Below, one piece after another: positions 36,848 to 46,770 of a stretch of 64,000 bases of DNA. Numbering within the stretch: position 1 is the stretch's first letter; each line of letters starts with the position of its first letter. The notes beneath the pieces are model-generated. The model ran no database searches. It saw only the letters and a list, made by a program, of their open reading frames with translations, and was not told the origin of the DNA. The DNA is from Cytobacillus depressus (lineage in GTDB: Bacteria > Bacillota > Bacilli > Bacillales > Cytobacillaceae), in NCBI RefSeq assembly GCF_008923245.1, contig NZ_WBOS01000002.1, positions 124,001-188,000 of the forward strand, written 5' to 3'. The translations under genes and the position numbers were made by a program.

Positions 36848-39445
36848 TTGGATCTTAATAAAATGACGGAACGGATGCAAGATGGATTAATCCAAGCGCA
36901 AAATATGGCGATAAAAGCTCAGCATCAAGAAGTAGATGATGCTCATTTGTTACTCTCCCTTCTAGAACAAGAAAATAGCTTAATTTCGTCGATTTTAAAA
37001 AAGCTTCAAGTACCGATTGATGCATTTAAGAATCATCTAAAGCAAGTTTTAAAGAAAAAGCCCCAAATTTCGGGAACTGGTGCTGAACAGGGGAAACTAT
37101 ATATTACACCCAATCTTCAGCGCACTCTTGCTGAAGCGGATGAAATTATGCAAACATTTAATGATGAATATCTTTCAGTCGAACATGTGCTATTAGCAAT
37201 TACTTCGTCACGATCTGAGACGGCGGAGGCTTTGAAAAAGGAAGGAATCGATCGACAAAGGCTCGAACAGGCCATTAAAGAAATAAGGGGGAATCAAAGA
37301 GTGACATCGCAAAATCCAGAAGCAACTTATGAAGCATTAAAAAAATACGGGAGAGATTTAGTTGCAGAGGTAAAGGCAGGTAAAATGGATCCTGTTATCG
37401 GAAGAGATAGTGAAATTAGAAATGTCATTCGCATTCTCTCACGAAAAACTAAAAATAACCCAGTGTTAATAGGTGAGCCCGGAGTAGGAAAAACAGCAAT
37501 TGTTGAAGGGTTGGCACAAAGGATTGTCCGAAAGGATGTACCTGAAGGCTTAAAGGATAAAACCATTTTCTCTCTTGATATGAGTGCCCTAATTGCAGGA
37601 GCAAAATTCAGAGGAGAGTTTGAGGAACGGCTGAAGGCTGTCTTAAATGAAGTAAAAAAGAGTGAGGGCAAAATTCTCCTTTTCATCGATGAGATTCATA
37701 CGATCGTCGGAGCTGGAAAAACGGATGGCGCGATGGATGCAGGAAATATGCTAAAACCAATGCTTGCTAGAGGAGAATTACATTGTATTGGTGCAACAAC
37801 CCTTGATGAGCACCGCAAATATATTGAAAAAGATCCAGCATTAGAAAGACGCTTCCAACAAGTCCTTGTTCAAGAGCCTAATGTAGAGGATTCCATTTCT
37901 ATTCTTAGAGGATTGAAAGAAAGATATGAGATTCATCATGGAGTCAATATTCATGACAGAGCTCTAGTCGCAGCGGTAACTTTATCAGACAGGTATATTA
38001 CTGATCGCTTTCTGCCCGACAAAGCCATAGATTTAGTTGATGAGGCATGTGCGATGATCCGGACAGAAATTGATTCCATGCCATCAGAACTGGATGAAGT
38101 GACAAGAAGAGTAATGCAGCTTGAAATTGAGGAAGCAGCATTACGAAAGGAAAATGATGAAGCAAGTAAGGCAAGATTGATTCTTTTACAAAAGGAATTG
38201 GCTGAACATAAGGAAAAAGCTGATGAAATGAAGGCTAAATGGCAAAATGAAAAGCAGAGCATCCAAAAGGTACAAGAAAAAAGAGAGCAGCTAGAAAAAA
38301 TGCGCCGCGAGCTAGAGAAGGCGGAAAATGAATATGACTTAAATAAAGCGGCAGAGCTCCGCCATGGTCGAATTCCAGCCCTAGAAAAAGAATTAAAGCA
38401 GCTTGAAGAGGAAGTAAGCAAGACAGAAGGGGATCGTTTATTAAGAGAAGAGGTAACAGAAGAAGAAATAGCTGATATCGTTGCCAGATGGACGGGTATT
38501 CCTGTTGCTAAGCTCGTTGAAGGAGAACGTGAAAAGCTTTTGCGACTTGAAGGGATTCTTCATGAAAGGGTTATTGGACAGAATGAAGCAGTTGAGCTTG
38601 TATCTGATGCCGTACTTCGTGCTCGAGCCGGCATTAAAGACCCTAATCGTCCAATCGGCTCCTTTATCTTTCTTGGTCCAACAGGTGTCGGAAAAACGGA
38701 GCTGGCAAAAGCATTAGCTGCCAGTTTGTTTGATAGTGAGGAACATATCATTCGCATTGATATGTCAGAATATATGGAGAAGCATGCTGTTTCTCGATTA
38801 ATCGGTGCTCCTCCTGGCTATGTAGGCTATGAGGAAGGGGGACAATTGACAGAAGCGGTCCGAAGACAGCCTTACTCCGTGATCCTACTGGATGAAATAG
38901 AAAAAGCCCATCCCGAAGTGTTTAATATTCTCTTGCAGATGCTTGATGACGGAAGGATAACGGACTCCCAAGGAAAAGCCGTTGATTTTAAAAATACAGT
39001 CATCATTATGACATCTAATATAGGCTCTCAATACTTGCTTGAACGTGTTAGCGAAGAAGAGAATATAAATGAAGGAACTAGAAATAAGGTGATGAGCCAT
39101 TTAAGAGGTCATTTCCGTCCGGAGTTTTTAAATAGGGTTGATGAAATTATTCTTTTTAAGCCTCTCGCTTTAAAAGAAATAAAGGAGATTGTTTCAAAAC
39201 TGATTAAACAGCTACAAGAAAGAGTATCTGATCAGCATATTCATTTAACTATTTCCGAGGAAGCGCGAGTCTATTTAGCTGAAAACGGGTTTGATCCTGT
39301 CTATGGAGCAAGACCGTTAAAGCGGTTCATCCAAAGAAAGATAGAAACCGTGTTGGCACGCAAAATCATCGCTGGGGAAATTAAAGATTTTAGCGAAGTG
39401 AATATTTCAATCGAAAACAATGAAATACAATTAAACATCAAATAA
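36848..39445 (+). CDS. clpB: ATP-dependent disaggregase ClpB
   Basis: An 865-residue Hsp100 chaperone that works with DnaK to rescue aggregated proteins. In order: Clp_N repeats (1-145), AAA1 with Walker A GEPGVGKT (209-216), the long coiled-coil middle domain (about 405-525), AAA2 with Walker A GPTGVGKT (610-617), and the D2-small domain to the end. No ClpP-binding loop is seen. Start is TTG 36848 after AGGAGGGG. Heat-shock control by CtsR is strongly indicated. B. subtilis 168 lacks clpB, so this is a difference from the reference synteny. Confidence 0.97.
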   Translation: MDLNKMTERMQDGLIQAQNMAIKAQHQEVDDAHLLLSLLEQENSLISSILKKLQVPIDAFKNHLKQVLKKKPQISGTGAEQGKLYITPNLQRTLAEADEIMQTFNDEYLSVEHVLLAITSSRSETAEALKKEGIDRQRLEQAIKEIRGNQRVTSQNPEATYEALKKYGRDLVAEVKAGKMDPVIGRDSEIRNVIRILSRKTKNNPVLIGEPGVGKTAIVEGLAQRIVRKDVPEGLKDKTIFSLDMSALIAGAKFRGEFEERLKAVLNEVKKSEGKILLFIDEIHTIVGAGKTDGAMDAGNMLKPMLARGELHCIGATTLDEHRKYIEKDPALERRFQQVLVQEPNVEDSISILRGLKERYEIHHGVNIHDRALVAAVTLSDRYITDRFLPDKAIDLVDEACAMIRTEIDSMPSELDEVTRRVMQLEIEEAALRKENDEASKARLILLQKELAEHKEKADEMKAKWQNEKQSIQKVQEKREQLEKMRRELEKAENEYDLNKAAELRHGRIPALEKELKQLEEEVSKTEGDRLLREEVTEEEIADIVARWTGIPVAKLVEGEREKLLRLEGILHERVIGQNEAVELVSDAVLRARAGIKDPNRPIGSFIFLGPTGVGKTELAKALAASLFDSEEHIIRIDMSEYMEKHAVSRLIGAPPGYVGYEEGGQLTEAVRRQPYSVILLDEIEKAHPEVFNILLQMLDDGRITDSQGKAVDFKNTVIIMTSNIGSQYLLERVSEEENINEGTRNKVMSHLRGHFRPEFLNRVDEIILFKPLALKEIKEIVSKLIKQLQERVSDQHIHLTISEEARVYLAENGFDPVYGARPLKRFIQRKIETVLARKIIAGEIKDFSEVNISIENNEIQLNIK

Positions 39446-39448
39446 AAA

Positions 39449-39491
39449 AAGATTGACCGATAAATGAATTCCACTTATCGGTCAATCTTAC
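39449..39491. terminator. Bidirectional terminator between clpB and yjzD
   Basis: AAGATTGACCGATAA and TTATCGGTCAATCTT form a perfect 15-bp stem flanked by A and T tracts. Confidence 0.9.
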
Positions 39492-39494
39492 ATA

Positions 39495-39686
39495 TTAATT
39501 CAATCGTTCTTTTTCTACTGGTCCTTCAGGTAAAATTGTTGTTACAATAAAAATGACAATCGTAGCGGCAACACCAAGAATGGATCCTGTTTTAAAATCA
39601 AAAGCAATACCAATCATAGAGCTTACAACATAGGTTAACATTTGAACAAGAAGAAAAGTCCAGAATAACGTCCAAAAGAATCTCAT
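39495..39686 (-). CDS. yjzD: YjzD family small membrane protein (DUF2929)
   Basis: A 63-residue protein with two hydrophobic helices (about 4-27 and 33-52), starting MRFFWTLFWTFLLVQMLTYV. It matches the YjzD/DUF2929 family and its position next to yjzC/yjaU. AGGTG lies upstream of the ATG. Function is unknown. Confidence 0.88.
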   Translation of the reverse strand: MRFFWTLFWTFLLVQMLTYVVSSMIGIAFDFKTGSILGVAATIVIFIVTTILPEGPVEKERLN

Positions 39687-39891
39687 CTATTTCACCTCTA
39701 TATATTAAAATCCCTTCTCATATTACCATAAGCACAATAATTAATAAACGAATCTAGACGAAATATTGTTAATAGGCTTTTTTCCTCTTATATATCATAA
39801 CAATAGTTCGAGAAAAAAATAGGCTAATCCCCTTTCATTTCATGTGAAGCTTCATACATTAATATGAATATAAAGCAAAGGAGTTTTCTAG

Positions 39892-40632
39892 ATGGAAAGC
39901 CGGAACTTTCAATTGGATACCGAATGGAATATGATCCATTATCCGCATAAGCCAAGTGGTTTCGGTATTTTAATTATTGGTGACGACAGACATTTTGTGA
40001 ACGAACAAAAGAGCTTTTGGACGCAAAATGAAGGAAAAGCCATATTATTAACAAAGCTAAAAGATGAAGGCTATACGATTTTTTATTCAAATCTGTACGG
40101 AAAAAATTGGGGCAGTGCCCGAGCTGTTAGAATGGCAAGAAGTTTATATGAACATATCATCCGTACTGAAATAATAAATGGGAAAATCCATATTATTGCT
40201 GAGGGAATGGGCGCTTTAGCCGCATTAAATCTGATCGAGGAAATGGGAACGGAGCTGATTCGCACATGTATTTTTATTAATCCTATCTTTTCTCTTAAAG
40301 ACCATTTAGAAATGGAAAAGGAACATAAATTTTTCTATAATAATTTATTAAAAGAGCTTGCAGAGGCTTATAATATCGATATTATGCAGGTTGAACATGA
40401 GGTAAGGAAAAGGAAGGAATACTTTAAAGATTCACTGAAGATCCCAATGAAAATTATATATATTATGACAGATAGGAGATCGTATAACCGGGCAAAACAA
40501 TTAAAAAATCGAACTGTAAAATGGTTGGAAGAAGAGACCCAAACATCAATTTGTTATTTATTACCTGAAAAAAGGCAAGGAATGGAATTGCAAATTGTTG
40601 ATTTTATGAAAAAAAATGAAAAGATATTATAA
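39892..40632 (+). CDS. yjaU: Alpha/beta hydrolase-like protein (YjaU)
   Basis: A 246-residue soluble protein with the alpha/beta hydrolase layout: GFGILIIGDDRHF early, IIAEGMGALAALNL where the nucleophile elbow should be, and FINPIFSLKDH. The elbow reads AEGMG, not GxSxG, so the catalytic serine is missing and it may not be an active hydrolase. It occupies the yjaU position between yjzD and yjaV. AAAGGAG precedes the ATG. Confidence 0.78.
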   Translation: MESRNFQLDTEWNMIHYPHKPSGFGILIIGDDRHFVNEQKSFWTQNEGKAILLTKLKDEGYTIFYSNLYGKNWGSARAVRMARSLYEHIIRTEIINGKIHIIAEGMGALAALNLIEEMGTELIRTCIFINPIFSLKDHLEMEKEHKFFYNNLLKELAEAYNIDIMQVEHEVRKRKEYFKDSLKIPMKIIYIMTDRRSYNRAKQLKNRTVKWLEEETQTSICYLLPEKRQGMELQIVDFMKKNEKIL

Positions 40633-40767
40633 AACAACACCTATAAAATGTATTACTTTATTGTTCAGACCATTTAACTGTCTCGAATTAGTTATATTAT
40701 TTGCCATTTCCTTCATACCAATATTATTCAGGTATTTTCCTACTGGAGAATACCTTTCTTACATAAT

Positions 40768-41364
40768 TTAGCTGGAAAGTAATTCGCTAATTGTACACAC
40801 TTTTAATCGGCTTTCAGCAGCGTGATTCAAAATAAACGGAAGTGCTGCAAGTGAAGATTTTGTTGGATGCATAAGAATAATTGAACCATTTTTTAACCTA
40901 GGGACAATTCTGTTAATAACCTCATGATGGTCTTCAATTTTCCAATCTAATGTATCTAACGTCCAAAGAATGGTTTTCATGTTTTCCTTCATGGCCGTTT
41001 CTAATACTCTTTGATCAAAATATCCAAAGGGAGGAGTGAAGAAGGCTGGTTTTATTTTTAGATGTTTTTCAATTACATCATTAGTATTTGTAATTTCATT
41101 TTTAATATCTTCAATTGAGAGCGTTATCATGTTTGGGTGTGAGTAGGCATGATTTCCAATCTCATGTCCAGCAAGCTTAATCATTAAAGCATATTGAGAA
41201 TAGTTTTCGACCCATCTGCCCTCAAGAAAAAAAGTAAGGTGGATTTGATATTCTTTTAAAATCATTAACAAATCCTCTAAATATTCATTTCCCCACGCAA
41301 CATTGACCATAAATGCGATTTTTGCCGAATTCGAATTACCTTGATGGATAGGTATGTTTTCCAT
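40768..41364 (-). CDS. Polysaccharide deacetylase-like protein (YlxY-type), catalytic Asp missing
   Basis: A 198-residue protein with a NodB-homology fold but no signal peptide. Motif 2 HEIGNHAYSHPN (metal His) and FFTPPFGYFD are present. Motif 1, usually TFDDGP, reads AFMVNVAWGNEY with no aspartate, the pattern I associate with YlxY. It may be inactive or act differently. ATG 41364 follows AGAGGAC. It is divergent from two further deacetylases and may belong to the same sporulation cassette. Confidence 0.82.
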   Translation of the reverse strand: MENIPIHQGNSNSAKIAFMVNVAWGNEYLEDLLMILKEYQIHLTFFLEGRWVENYSQYALMIKLAGHEIGNHAYSHPNMITLSIEDIKNEITNTNDVIEKHLKIKPAFFTPPFGYFDQRVLETAMKENMKTILWTLDTLDWKIEDHHEVINRIVPRLKNGSIILMHPTKSSLAALPFILNHAAESRLKVCTISELLSS

Positions 41365-41449
41365 ATAATCTTGTCCTCTCTTCATTTATTTTAAATAAAA
41401 TATGCTTCGTGATCTGAATTTGCTTGTACTAGTCGCCCGACTTTACATT

Positions 41450-41477
41450 CCACTTGATTTTTTAGTCACATAATCTA
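41450..41477 (+). promoter_or_regulatory. Probable sigma-K promoter of the deacetylase/CgeB cassette
   Basis: CCAC and CATAATCTA are separated by 15 bases, the same geometry as the gerP promoter in this window (CACA-15-CATAGGATA). The -10 fits CATAnnnTA exactly. It lies 75 bases before the first plus-strand deacetylase. Confidence 0.55.
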
Positions 41478-41552
41478 TACAAATTAAAGTGTAAAACATA
41501 TTGTAGATTAGAATGTGAAATAAAGCCTGTATTATTGAATGGGGACGATTCT

Positions 41553-42482
41553 ATGAAGGAATTAGAGAGAATCGAGATTTACGTTGATGGTCTCCCTATA
41601 GTAGCCAAGTGCTACAATAGGAAAGCCACCTTGATGGTTCCAGCCTTATTATTTAAACGTTTCGGTGCTTATGTTGATTTGAATGAAGAAAATGAGTCGA
41701 TTATTTTTCAAATAGGAGAGAAATCTTTTTCTCTATCTATCAATAAAGACAGCAAAGAAGCTAGTTATATGAACGGAAATATTTATGTACCTTTCCTAAG
41801 AGTAGCCAAAAAATTAGGCATGATTGTCGAAAGGTCTGAACATTTAATCAATATTAATACTCCCCCTACAAGTTGCCTTCCCGTCCTTTATAAAGGAGAA
41901 ACCGAAAACAAAATAGTTGCTTTAACATTTGATGATGGTCCAGATGGCTACTACACGCCAAAAATATTAGATATTCTAAAAGAGAAAAATATTTCGGCTA
42001 CTTTTTTTATTATCGGTGATCAAGTTAAAATGTTTCCTAATGTAGTAAAGAGGATCCAACAGGAAGGACATGCTGTAGGGAACCATACTTGGAGTCATCC
42101 CAACTTGTTCGAACTGACAACAACACAATTGAAGAATGAGCTCCAACAAACAGATGAAGTGATTTTTTCACATACAGGAATTAGGACAAGGCTATTTCGT
42201 CCTCCATACGGCTATTATGCAAAAAGTGATCTTCAAATAATTGACAAGCTAGGATACAAAGTGATTATGTGGTCGATTGATACTGTTGATTGGTCAGGAA
42301 AATCTTCGGAAGAGATCGTTTTAAAAGTAAACATGGAAGAATCACCAGGTGCGATTATTCTACAGCATTGCTTTGGAGCGGCTTCCGGCGTTTTAGATGG
42401 AACAGTTAAGGCACTTCCCGTCATTATTGAAAATTTATTAGAAAAAGGATATGAATTTGTCACAATGGATCAATTCGTATAA
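41553..42482 (+). CDS. Polysaccharide deacetylase with N-terminal copper-amine-oxidase-like domain
   Basis: A 309-residue protein without a signal peptide. Residues 1-105 form a beta-rich domain of the type found before amidases and deacetylases (IEIYVDGLPI ... YVPFLRVAKKLG). The NodB domain has an intact active site: TFDDGPD (Asp127, Asp128), NHTWSHP (His178, His182), RPPYGYY, WSIDTVDW and ILQHC. It should remove N-acetyl groups from a glycan, probably in the mother cell or spore surface. ATG 41553 is chosen with GGGGAC upstream; a TTG at 41535 is an alternative. Confidence 0.86.
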   Translation: MKELERIEIYVDGLPIVAKCYNRKATLMVPALLFKRFGAYVDLNEENESIIFQIGEKSFSLSINKDSKEASYMNGNIYVPFLRVAKKLGMIVERSEHLININTPPTSCLPVLYKGETENKIVALTFDDGPDGYYTPKILDILKEKNISATFFIIGDQVKMFPNVVKRIQQEGHAVGNHTWSHPNLFELTTTQLKNELQQTDEVIFSHTGIRTRLFRPPYGYYAKSDLQIIDKLGYKVIMWSIDTVDWSGKSSEEIVLKVNMEESPGAIILQHCFGAASGVLDGTVKALPVIIENLLEKGYEFVTMDQFV

Positions 42483-42507
42483 GAAGAAATAAGGAGTGAC
42501 ACAGTGC

Positions 42508-43320
42508 GTGTGTAATTTTTTGAATAGAAAGAGAAAATACGACTATTACACCATCTGTCATGGTGATACTTTTAGCCAAATTTCAAAAAAGTTTACAATT
42601 CCCATTAAGCAGCTTAAAGAAGACAATCAATTAAAATCAAATTATCTATATGCCGGTCAGCTTTTAAAAATAAAAAGAACAGTTTCGACAATGGCACTAT
42701 CCATGCCCTCGGTATTAATTTCGAAAGGTTTTACAAATAAAAAAGACATTTCCCTAACTTTTGATGCAGGTGCGAATGCTGAACATACGGAAAAAATTTT
42801 AAACGTTCTAAAAAAGCACAATATCCGAACGACGATGTTTTTAACAGGAAAGTGGGTCGAAAAATTTCCGGAGCTTTCGCGGCGTATTATCGAGGATGGA
42901 CACGAAATTGCAAACCATTCATACAGCCACCCAGACTTTACGAAAATTCCTCCAGAACAAATGGTAGAAGAATTACAAAAAACGGAAGAGTGTTTCGAAA
43001 AGGTTCTTGGGACAAAAGGAATACCGATATTTCGTCCGCCATTTGGGGCTTGGGATTGCTCTGTCTTAGAAACAGTAGGAAAAGTTAATTTTCCATATAC
43101 CGTCTATTGGAGTATTGATACGATTGATTGGAAGGAAACGGATGTCGGTCAAATGGTCGAGCGAATCATGACAAAAGCAACAAGAAATGATATCGTCCTT
43201 GCTCATTTAAATGGAAATTTAACGGCAGAAGCTATCGACACTGTCATTCCAAAGCTTTTAAACAAAGGGTTTCAAATTGTTAAAGTAAGTAAGATGTTAA
43301 GAAATTTCATATGTAAGTAG
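42508..43320 (+). CDS. LysM-polysaccharide deacetylase
   Basis: A 270-residue protein with an N-terminal LysM (about 12-56, [16 protein letters not shown] ... YAGQLLKI) and a NodB domain. Motif 1 is TFDAGAN, with alanine at the second Asp position (Asp86, Ala87); motif 2 NHSYSHPDF and RPPFGAWD are intact. No signal peptide is present. The start is uncertain: AAGGAG lies at 42491-42496, GTG 42508 is 11 bases further, and a GTG at 42496 overlaps the RBS. It follows the previous deacetylase by about 25 bases, as one operon. Confidence 0.83.
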   Translation: MCNFLNRKRKYDYYTICHGDTFSQISKKFTIPIKQLKEDNQLKSNYLYAGQLLKIKRTVSTMALSMPSVLISKGFTNKKDISLTFDAGANAEHTEKILNVLKKHNIRTTMFLTGKWVEKFPELSRRIIEDGHEIANHSYSHPDFTKIPPEQMVEELQKTEECFEKVLGTKGIPIFRPPFGAWDCSVLETVGKVNFPYTVYWSIDTIDWKETDVGQMVERIMTKATRNDIVLAHLNGNLTAEAIDTVIPKLLNKGFQIVKVSKMLRNFICK

Positions 43321-43330
43321 GTGTTTTATT

Positions 43331-44518
43331 TTGCGAATTTTATTTTTAGAAAGTGATCCTATGTGGATATATGGGTTGCCTAACGGATTTGTAGACGCTG
43401 GGCATGAAGTGATGGTGTCCGGTCCACTTATGGATGGGACTTTAGAGGAGATGATTACAAGCTTTAAACCTGACTTAATTTTTACTATGGGACACACTAG
43501 AGAACATTCCGATGGTAGGAGATTAATAATCAAAAAGCATGTAGCTCATCTAGGTATTCCTCATATTTATTGGGCAACGGAAGACCCCGGATATACTCAC
43601 ATTTTCTCGCTCCCTCTTATTGAAACGATTCAACCCGATTTTATCTTTACCATTTGTCCTCCTCGTGTCAATTTTTATCAAGAAAAAGGTTATAAAGCTG
43701 CACATTTAGACTTTGGTTATCACTCAAAAGTGCATTATCCAACTGAACTAATTGTTAAATATGATGTTAGCCTAGCAATAGTGGCCAATGGCTACCCAAT
43801 GCTTCATAAAAAAAACCCTCAATATTACAGATTTGAAGCATTAAAAAATCTTTTGAGCCCTTTTATTATGGAAAATCTTCGAATTGATTTTTGGGGACGT
43901 TATTGGAACTTAATGGGCCCTATTATTGGCAAGGAAATACCAAAACATTGGGACCATGGATTTTTACCATATACAGAGGCAAATAAAGTATACAGTTCTG
44001 CTGATATTCTTCTTGGGGTACAAAATCTGGACTCACAAGTGACACAAAGAACTTATGAAATTTTAGGTTCAGGAGGGTTTCTGCTAACAAATAATACGGC
44101 AAAAATTCGCAGTCTATTCACACCTGGTCAGGACCTTATTGTAACATCCTCCCCAGAAGAAACTATAAAATTTGTTAAACATTATGTAAACCATCCAGAG
44201 GAGCGGCTTGAAATTAAAAAGGCTGGCATCGAAGCCGTAAAGAAATATTCTTATGTAGAGCGTGCCAAATATATTTTAGAAACACTTACGAATGAGGGGC
44301 TCATATCTAAAGAGAAGGCTGCCGCTGGGAAAGGAAACTGGAGTTATTATCTGGACATATTAAATGAAAAATATGAAATTCATATGATTAATCCAAAAGA
44401 AAACCTTTGGACAATTTCGCAAAAATATGGGGTTAATATAGAGTATATTAAGAAACTAAATAAGCTGACAACAGATATGATTGACGTCAAAGATTACTTA
44501 ATCATAAGAGAGAAGTAG
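43331..44518 (+). CDS. CgeB/YkvP-like glycosyltransferase family protein with C-terminal LysM
   Basis: A 395-residue soluble protein. The N-terminal part (FLESDPMWIYGLPNGF ... DLIFTMGH) and the C-terminal part (YSSADILLGVQ, QRTYEILGSGGF, APEE-like SSPEETIKFV) match the CgeB/DUF3880 spore-maturation glycosyltransferase fold. Residues about 350-395 form a LysM-like module (MINPKENLWTISQKYGVN). Start is TTG 43331 with TAGGTG upstream. It lies 10 bases after the LysM-deacetylase. The paralogue follows after 20 bases. Confidence 0.84.
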   Translation: MRILFLESDPMWIYGLPNGFVDAGHEVMVSGPLMDGTLEEMITSFKPDLIFTMGHTREHSDGRRLIIKKHVAHLGIPHIYWATEDPGYTHIFSLPLIETIQPDFIFTICPPRVNFYQEKGYKAAHLDFGYHSKVHYPTELIVKYDVSLAIVANGYPMLHKKNPQYYRFEALKNLLSPFIMENLRIDFWGRYWNLMGPIIGKEIPKHWDHGFLPYTEANKVYSSADILLGVQNLDSQVTQRTYEILGSGGFLLTNNTAKIRSLFTPGQDLIVTSSPEETIKFVKHYVNHPEERLEIKKAGIEAVKKYSYVERAKYILETLTNEGLISKEKAAAGKGNWSYYLDILNEKYEIHMINPKENLWTISQKYGVNIEYIKKLNKLTTDMIDVKDYLIIREK

Positions 44519-44538
44519 AATGGAAAGGAGGAAGACTT

Positions 44539-45747
44539 ATGCGAGTTCTTTTCATTGAAAGCGGTAATCTTTGGCCTCATACACTGCCAAAGGGCTTTCA
44601 TTTAAATGGGCATGATATTATGATATCCGGCTCTATTTCTGAGGAAAATCTGCCAAAAATACTGGAAGAATTTCAGCCGGATCTTGCAATTACCATTGGT
44701 TGGGGACAGGAACATACATCAGAAAAACAAATTTTAATAAAGAAACAGATAAAAACTAGGAATATTCCATTAATCTATTGGGCCGTAGAGGATCCTGCCT
44801 ACACTAATAATTGGTCTTTGCCATTAATCAAAAAAATGCAGCCAGATTTCGTGTTTAGCATTTGTAAGGATACTGTAAAGGAATATAAACAGCGAGGTAT
44901 TCCATCAGCTATTTTAGATTTTGGCTTTGAAGAGAGTGTGCATTTCCCTACCCATAAATATGCGAAGTACAGTACCCAACTTGCCGTGGTTGCCAATGCT
45001 TATCCTGATATATTAAAGAAATATCCAGACCATTTTCGTCATGAAGCTATAAATCTTTTAATAAAACCACTATTAGAAAATCAATTCAGAATCGATTTTT
45101 GGGGAAACCATTGGGATCAAATGGGCTCATATTTAGGTTTTGACATCCCAAACGATTGGATCCATGGGCATCTTTCTTACACAGAGACGAATAAATTATA
45201 TAGTTCTGCTGACATCATAATTGGCCTGCAAAATTATCCAGATTTAGTTACGCAACGCACATATGAGATTCTTGGTGCTGGCGGATTTCTATTAACATCC
45301 AATACACCAGGTGTCACCAATAGATTCAAACCTGGAACTGATCTTGTTGTATCATTATCACCTGAAGATACGATTGAAAAAGTAAAGTATTATCTCGAAC
45401 ATGCCGATGAACGAAGCCTGATCAAAAAACAGGGGCAGAAAACTGTACAAACTAATTCTTATAAAGTACGTGTCAAGAATATGATTGATATTATAGTCGA
45501 GGAAAAAGTAATTAATCCAGAAGCGGTAGCTTCCAGTGAAAATCCTTCATTTATCTATTTTCAAGACACGGTTGATCAGCAATATTTTATGTATAAAGTG
45601 AAAGCTGGCGATACACTATGGAAAATCTCCCATTCTTTTGAAGTTTCAATTGATAAACTTAAAGAGTTAAACTCACTCCCCAATAATTCAATTTATGAAA
45701 ATCAAATTTTAAAGATAAAAAAGAAAGTACAAGATAAAATGAAATAA
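44539..45747 (+). CDS. CgeB/YkvP-like glycosyltransferase family protein with C-terminal LysM (paralogue)
   Basis: A 402-residue paralogue of the preceding gene with the same architecture: LFIESGNLWPHTLPKGF, IYWAVEDPAYTNNWS, FDFWGNHW-like DFWGNHWDQMG, YSSADIIIGLQN, QRTYEILGAGGF, then a clear LysM at about 353-398 (YKVKAGDTLWKISHSF ... YENQILKIKKK). No signal peptide or membrane segment is seen. GGAAAGGAGG precedes the ATG. The pair looks like a local tandem duplication. Confidence 0.86.
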   Translation: MRVLFIESGNLWPHTLPKGFHLNGHDIMISGSISEENLPKILEEFQPDLAITIGWGQEHTSEKQILIKKQIKTRNIPLIYWAVEDPAYTNNWSLPLIKKMQPDFVFSICKDTVKEYKQRGIPSAILDFGFEESVHFPTHKYAKYSTQLAVVANAYPDILKKYPDHFRHEAINLLIKPLLENQFRIDFWGNHWDQMGSYLGFDIPNDWIHGHLSYTETNKLYSSADIIIGLQNYPDLVTQRTYEILGAGGFLLTSNTPGVTNRFKPGTDLVVSLSPEDTIEKVKYYLEHADERSLIKKQGQKTVQTNSYKVRVKNMIDIIVEEKVINPEAVASSENPSFIYFQDTVDQQYFMYKVKAGDTLWKISHSFEVSIDKLKELNSLPNNSIYENQILKIKKKVQDKMK

Positions 45748-45799
45748 ATATCTTTGTATGAGCATAGGATACAACGAGAATGGTTAGGGAGGCTGTAAA

Positions 45800-46627
45800 A
45801 TGGACAGGGCGGTCATTATCGGTGCATTCGAATTTTTAGGTTTTCATTTTTCTAAGTCTCTGCTCGAGCAAGGGTTTGAAGTTGTAGGGATTCGATCTAA
45901 TTATGACGGGGAAGATGCCTATCTCATAGAAAAGCGAATGGAAATCGGCAGGAACGGAAATTATTTTGAAGATCAATTATCTAATTGGCTTTCTCAAGGA
46001 GAAGTTAATGTCCCAACATTATTTTTCATCGATTATTACGGATTATCTGTCAATCAGCAAAGGGATTTGTATAACGAAGACAATATTATCGAAAGATTTC
46101 TTACCCAAAATGAAAAAAACATTACCGATACAAATAGCCAAATTATTGCTCTTTTACCTATCCAATGGTTGTATAAAAAGAATAAGTATTTTAATCGGAT
46201 TATAGAAAATAAATTAATTAGTCACTCCTTCTTTCTCCCAGCGATTTACGGTCCTTGGCAGCCAAACTCCTTTATATTCCAACAATATTTATTACATTCT
46301 TTCAATCCCGAACGTGAAATTTCTTATGATGAAAGTGAGTGGGTTCACGACATTTTATATGTATCTGATATCGTGGAACCGATCTTGCATTTGGTTGAAA
46401 CAAAATCTACTGAAAAATGTATTTTACAAAGCGACATTCAAGGGCATTGGCAAAAATGCGCTGAATTCCTAGCTATTTCAACTGATGTGATGGATAGCTA
46501 TTCAAATAAAGAGCAATTTGAACACGGTGATATTCGTATAGAAACTGTGAAAAGCCAGACTTCTTTTTCAGAGGGCATTGAAAATCAAAAAAGGCAGCTT
46601 ATGTTTTTAAATGAAGGAAGAAGTTAG
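45800..46627 (+). CDS. yjaV: NAD(P)-binding Rossmann protein (YjaV-like)
   Basis: A 275-residue soluble protein with an epimerase-type start (VIIGAFEFLGFHFSKSLL) and FFLPAIYGPWQPNSF, VHDILYVSDIVEPIL, features of extended SDR proteins. The glycine-rich loop is weak (GAFEFLG), and the usual YxxxK pair is not obvious, so activity is uncertain. It lies before med as yjaV does in B. subtilis, 52 bases after the cassette above, possibly co-transcribed. Confidence 0.75.
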   Translation: MDRAVIIGAFEFLGFHFSKSLLEQGFEVVGIRSNYDGEDAYLIEKRMEIGRNGNYFEDQLSNWLSQGEVNVPTLFFIDYYGLSVNQQRDLYNEDNIIERFLTQNEKNITDTNSQIIALLPIQWLYKKNKYFNRIIENKLISHSFFLPAIYGPWQPNSFIFQQYLLHSFNPEREISYDESEWVHDILYVSDIVEPILHLVETKSTEKCILQSDIQGHWQKCAEFLAISTDVMDSYSNKEQFEHGDIRIETVKSQTSFSEGIENQKRQLMFLNEGRS

Positions 46628-46770
46628 CAGAATATGCAACAAGGTCTTTTCAAAACTTAGCTTGTAAGGGTAGAATAAAAATATTAGGGTATCATTCATA
46701 GATTATGTAAAAGGAAGTCAACAGGAAATTCCAAATATTAGTGGCTTTACAGAGAGGCGGAACAAAGGGA

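Noticed and set aside
37951..38421. 156-codon minus-strand frame rich in Ser/Phe
   Set aside because: It is the shadow of the ClpB coiled-coil region, whose biased codons keep the opposite frame open.
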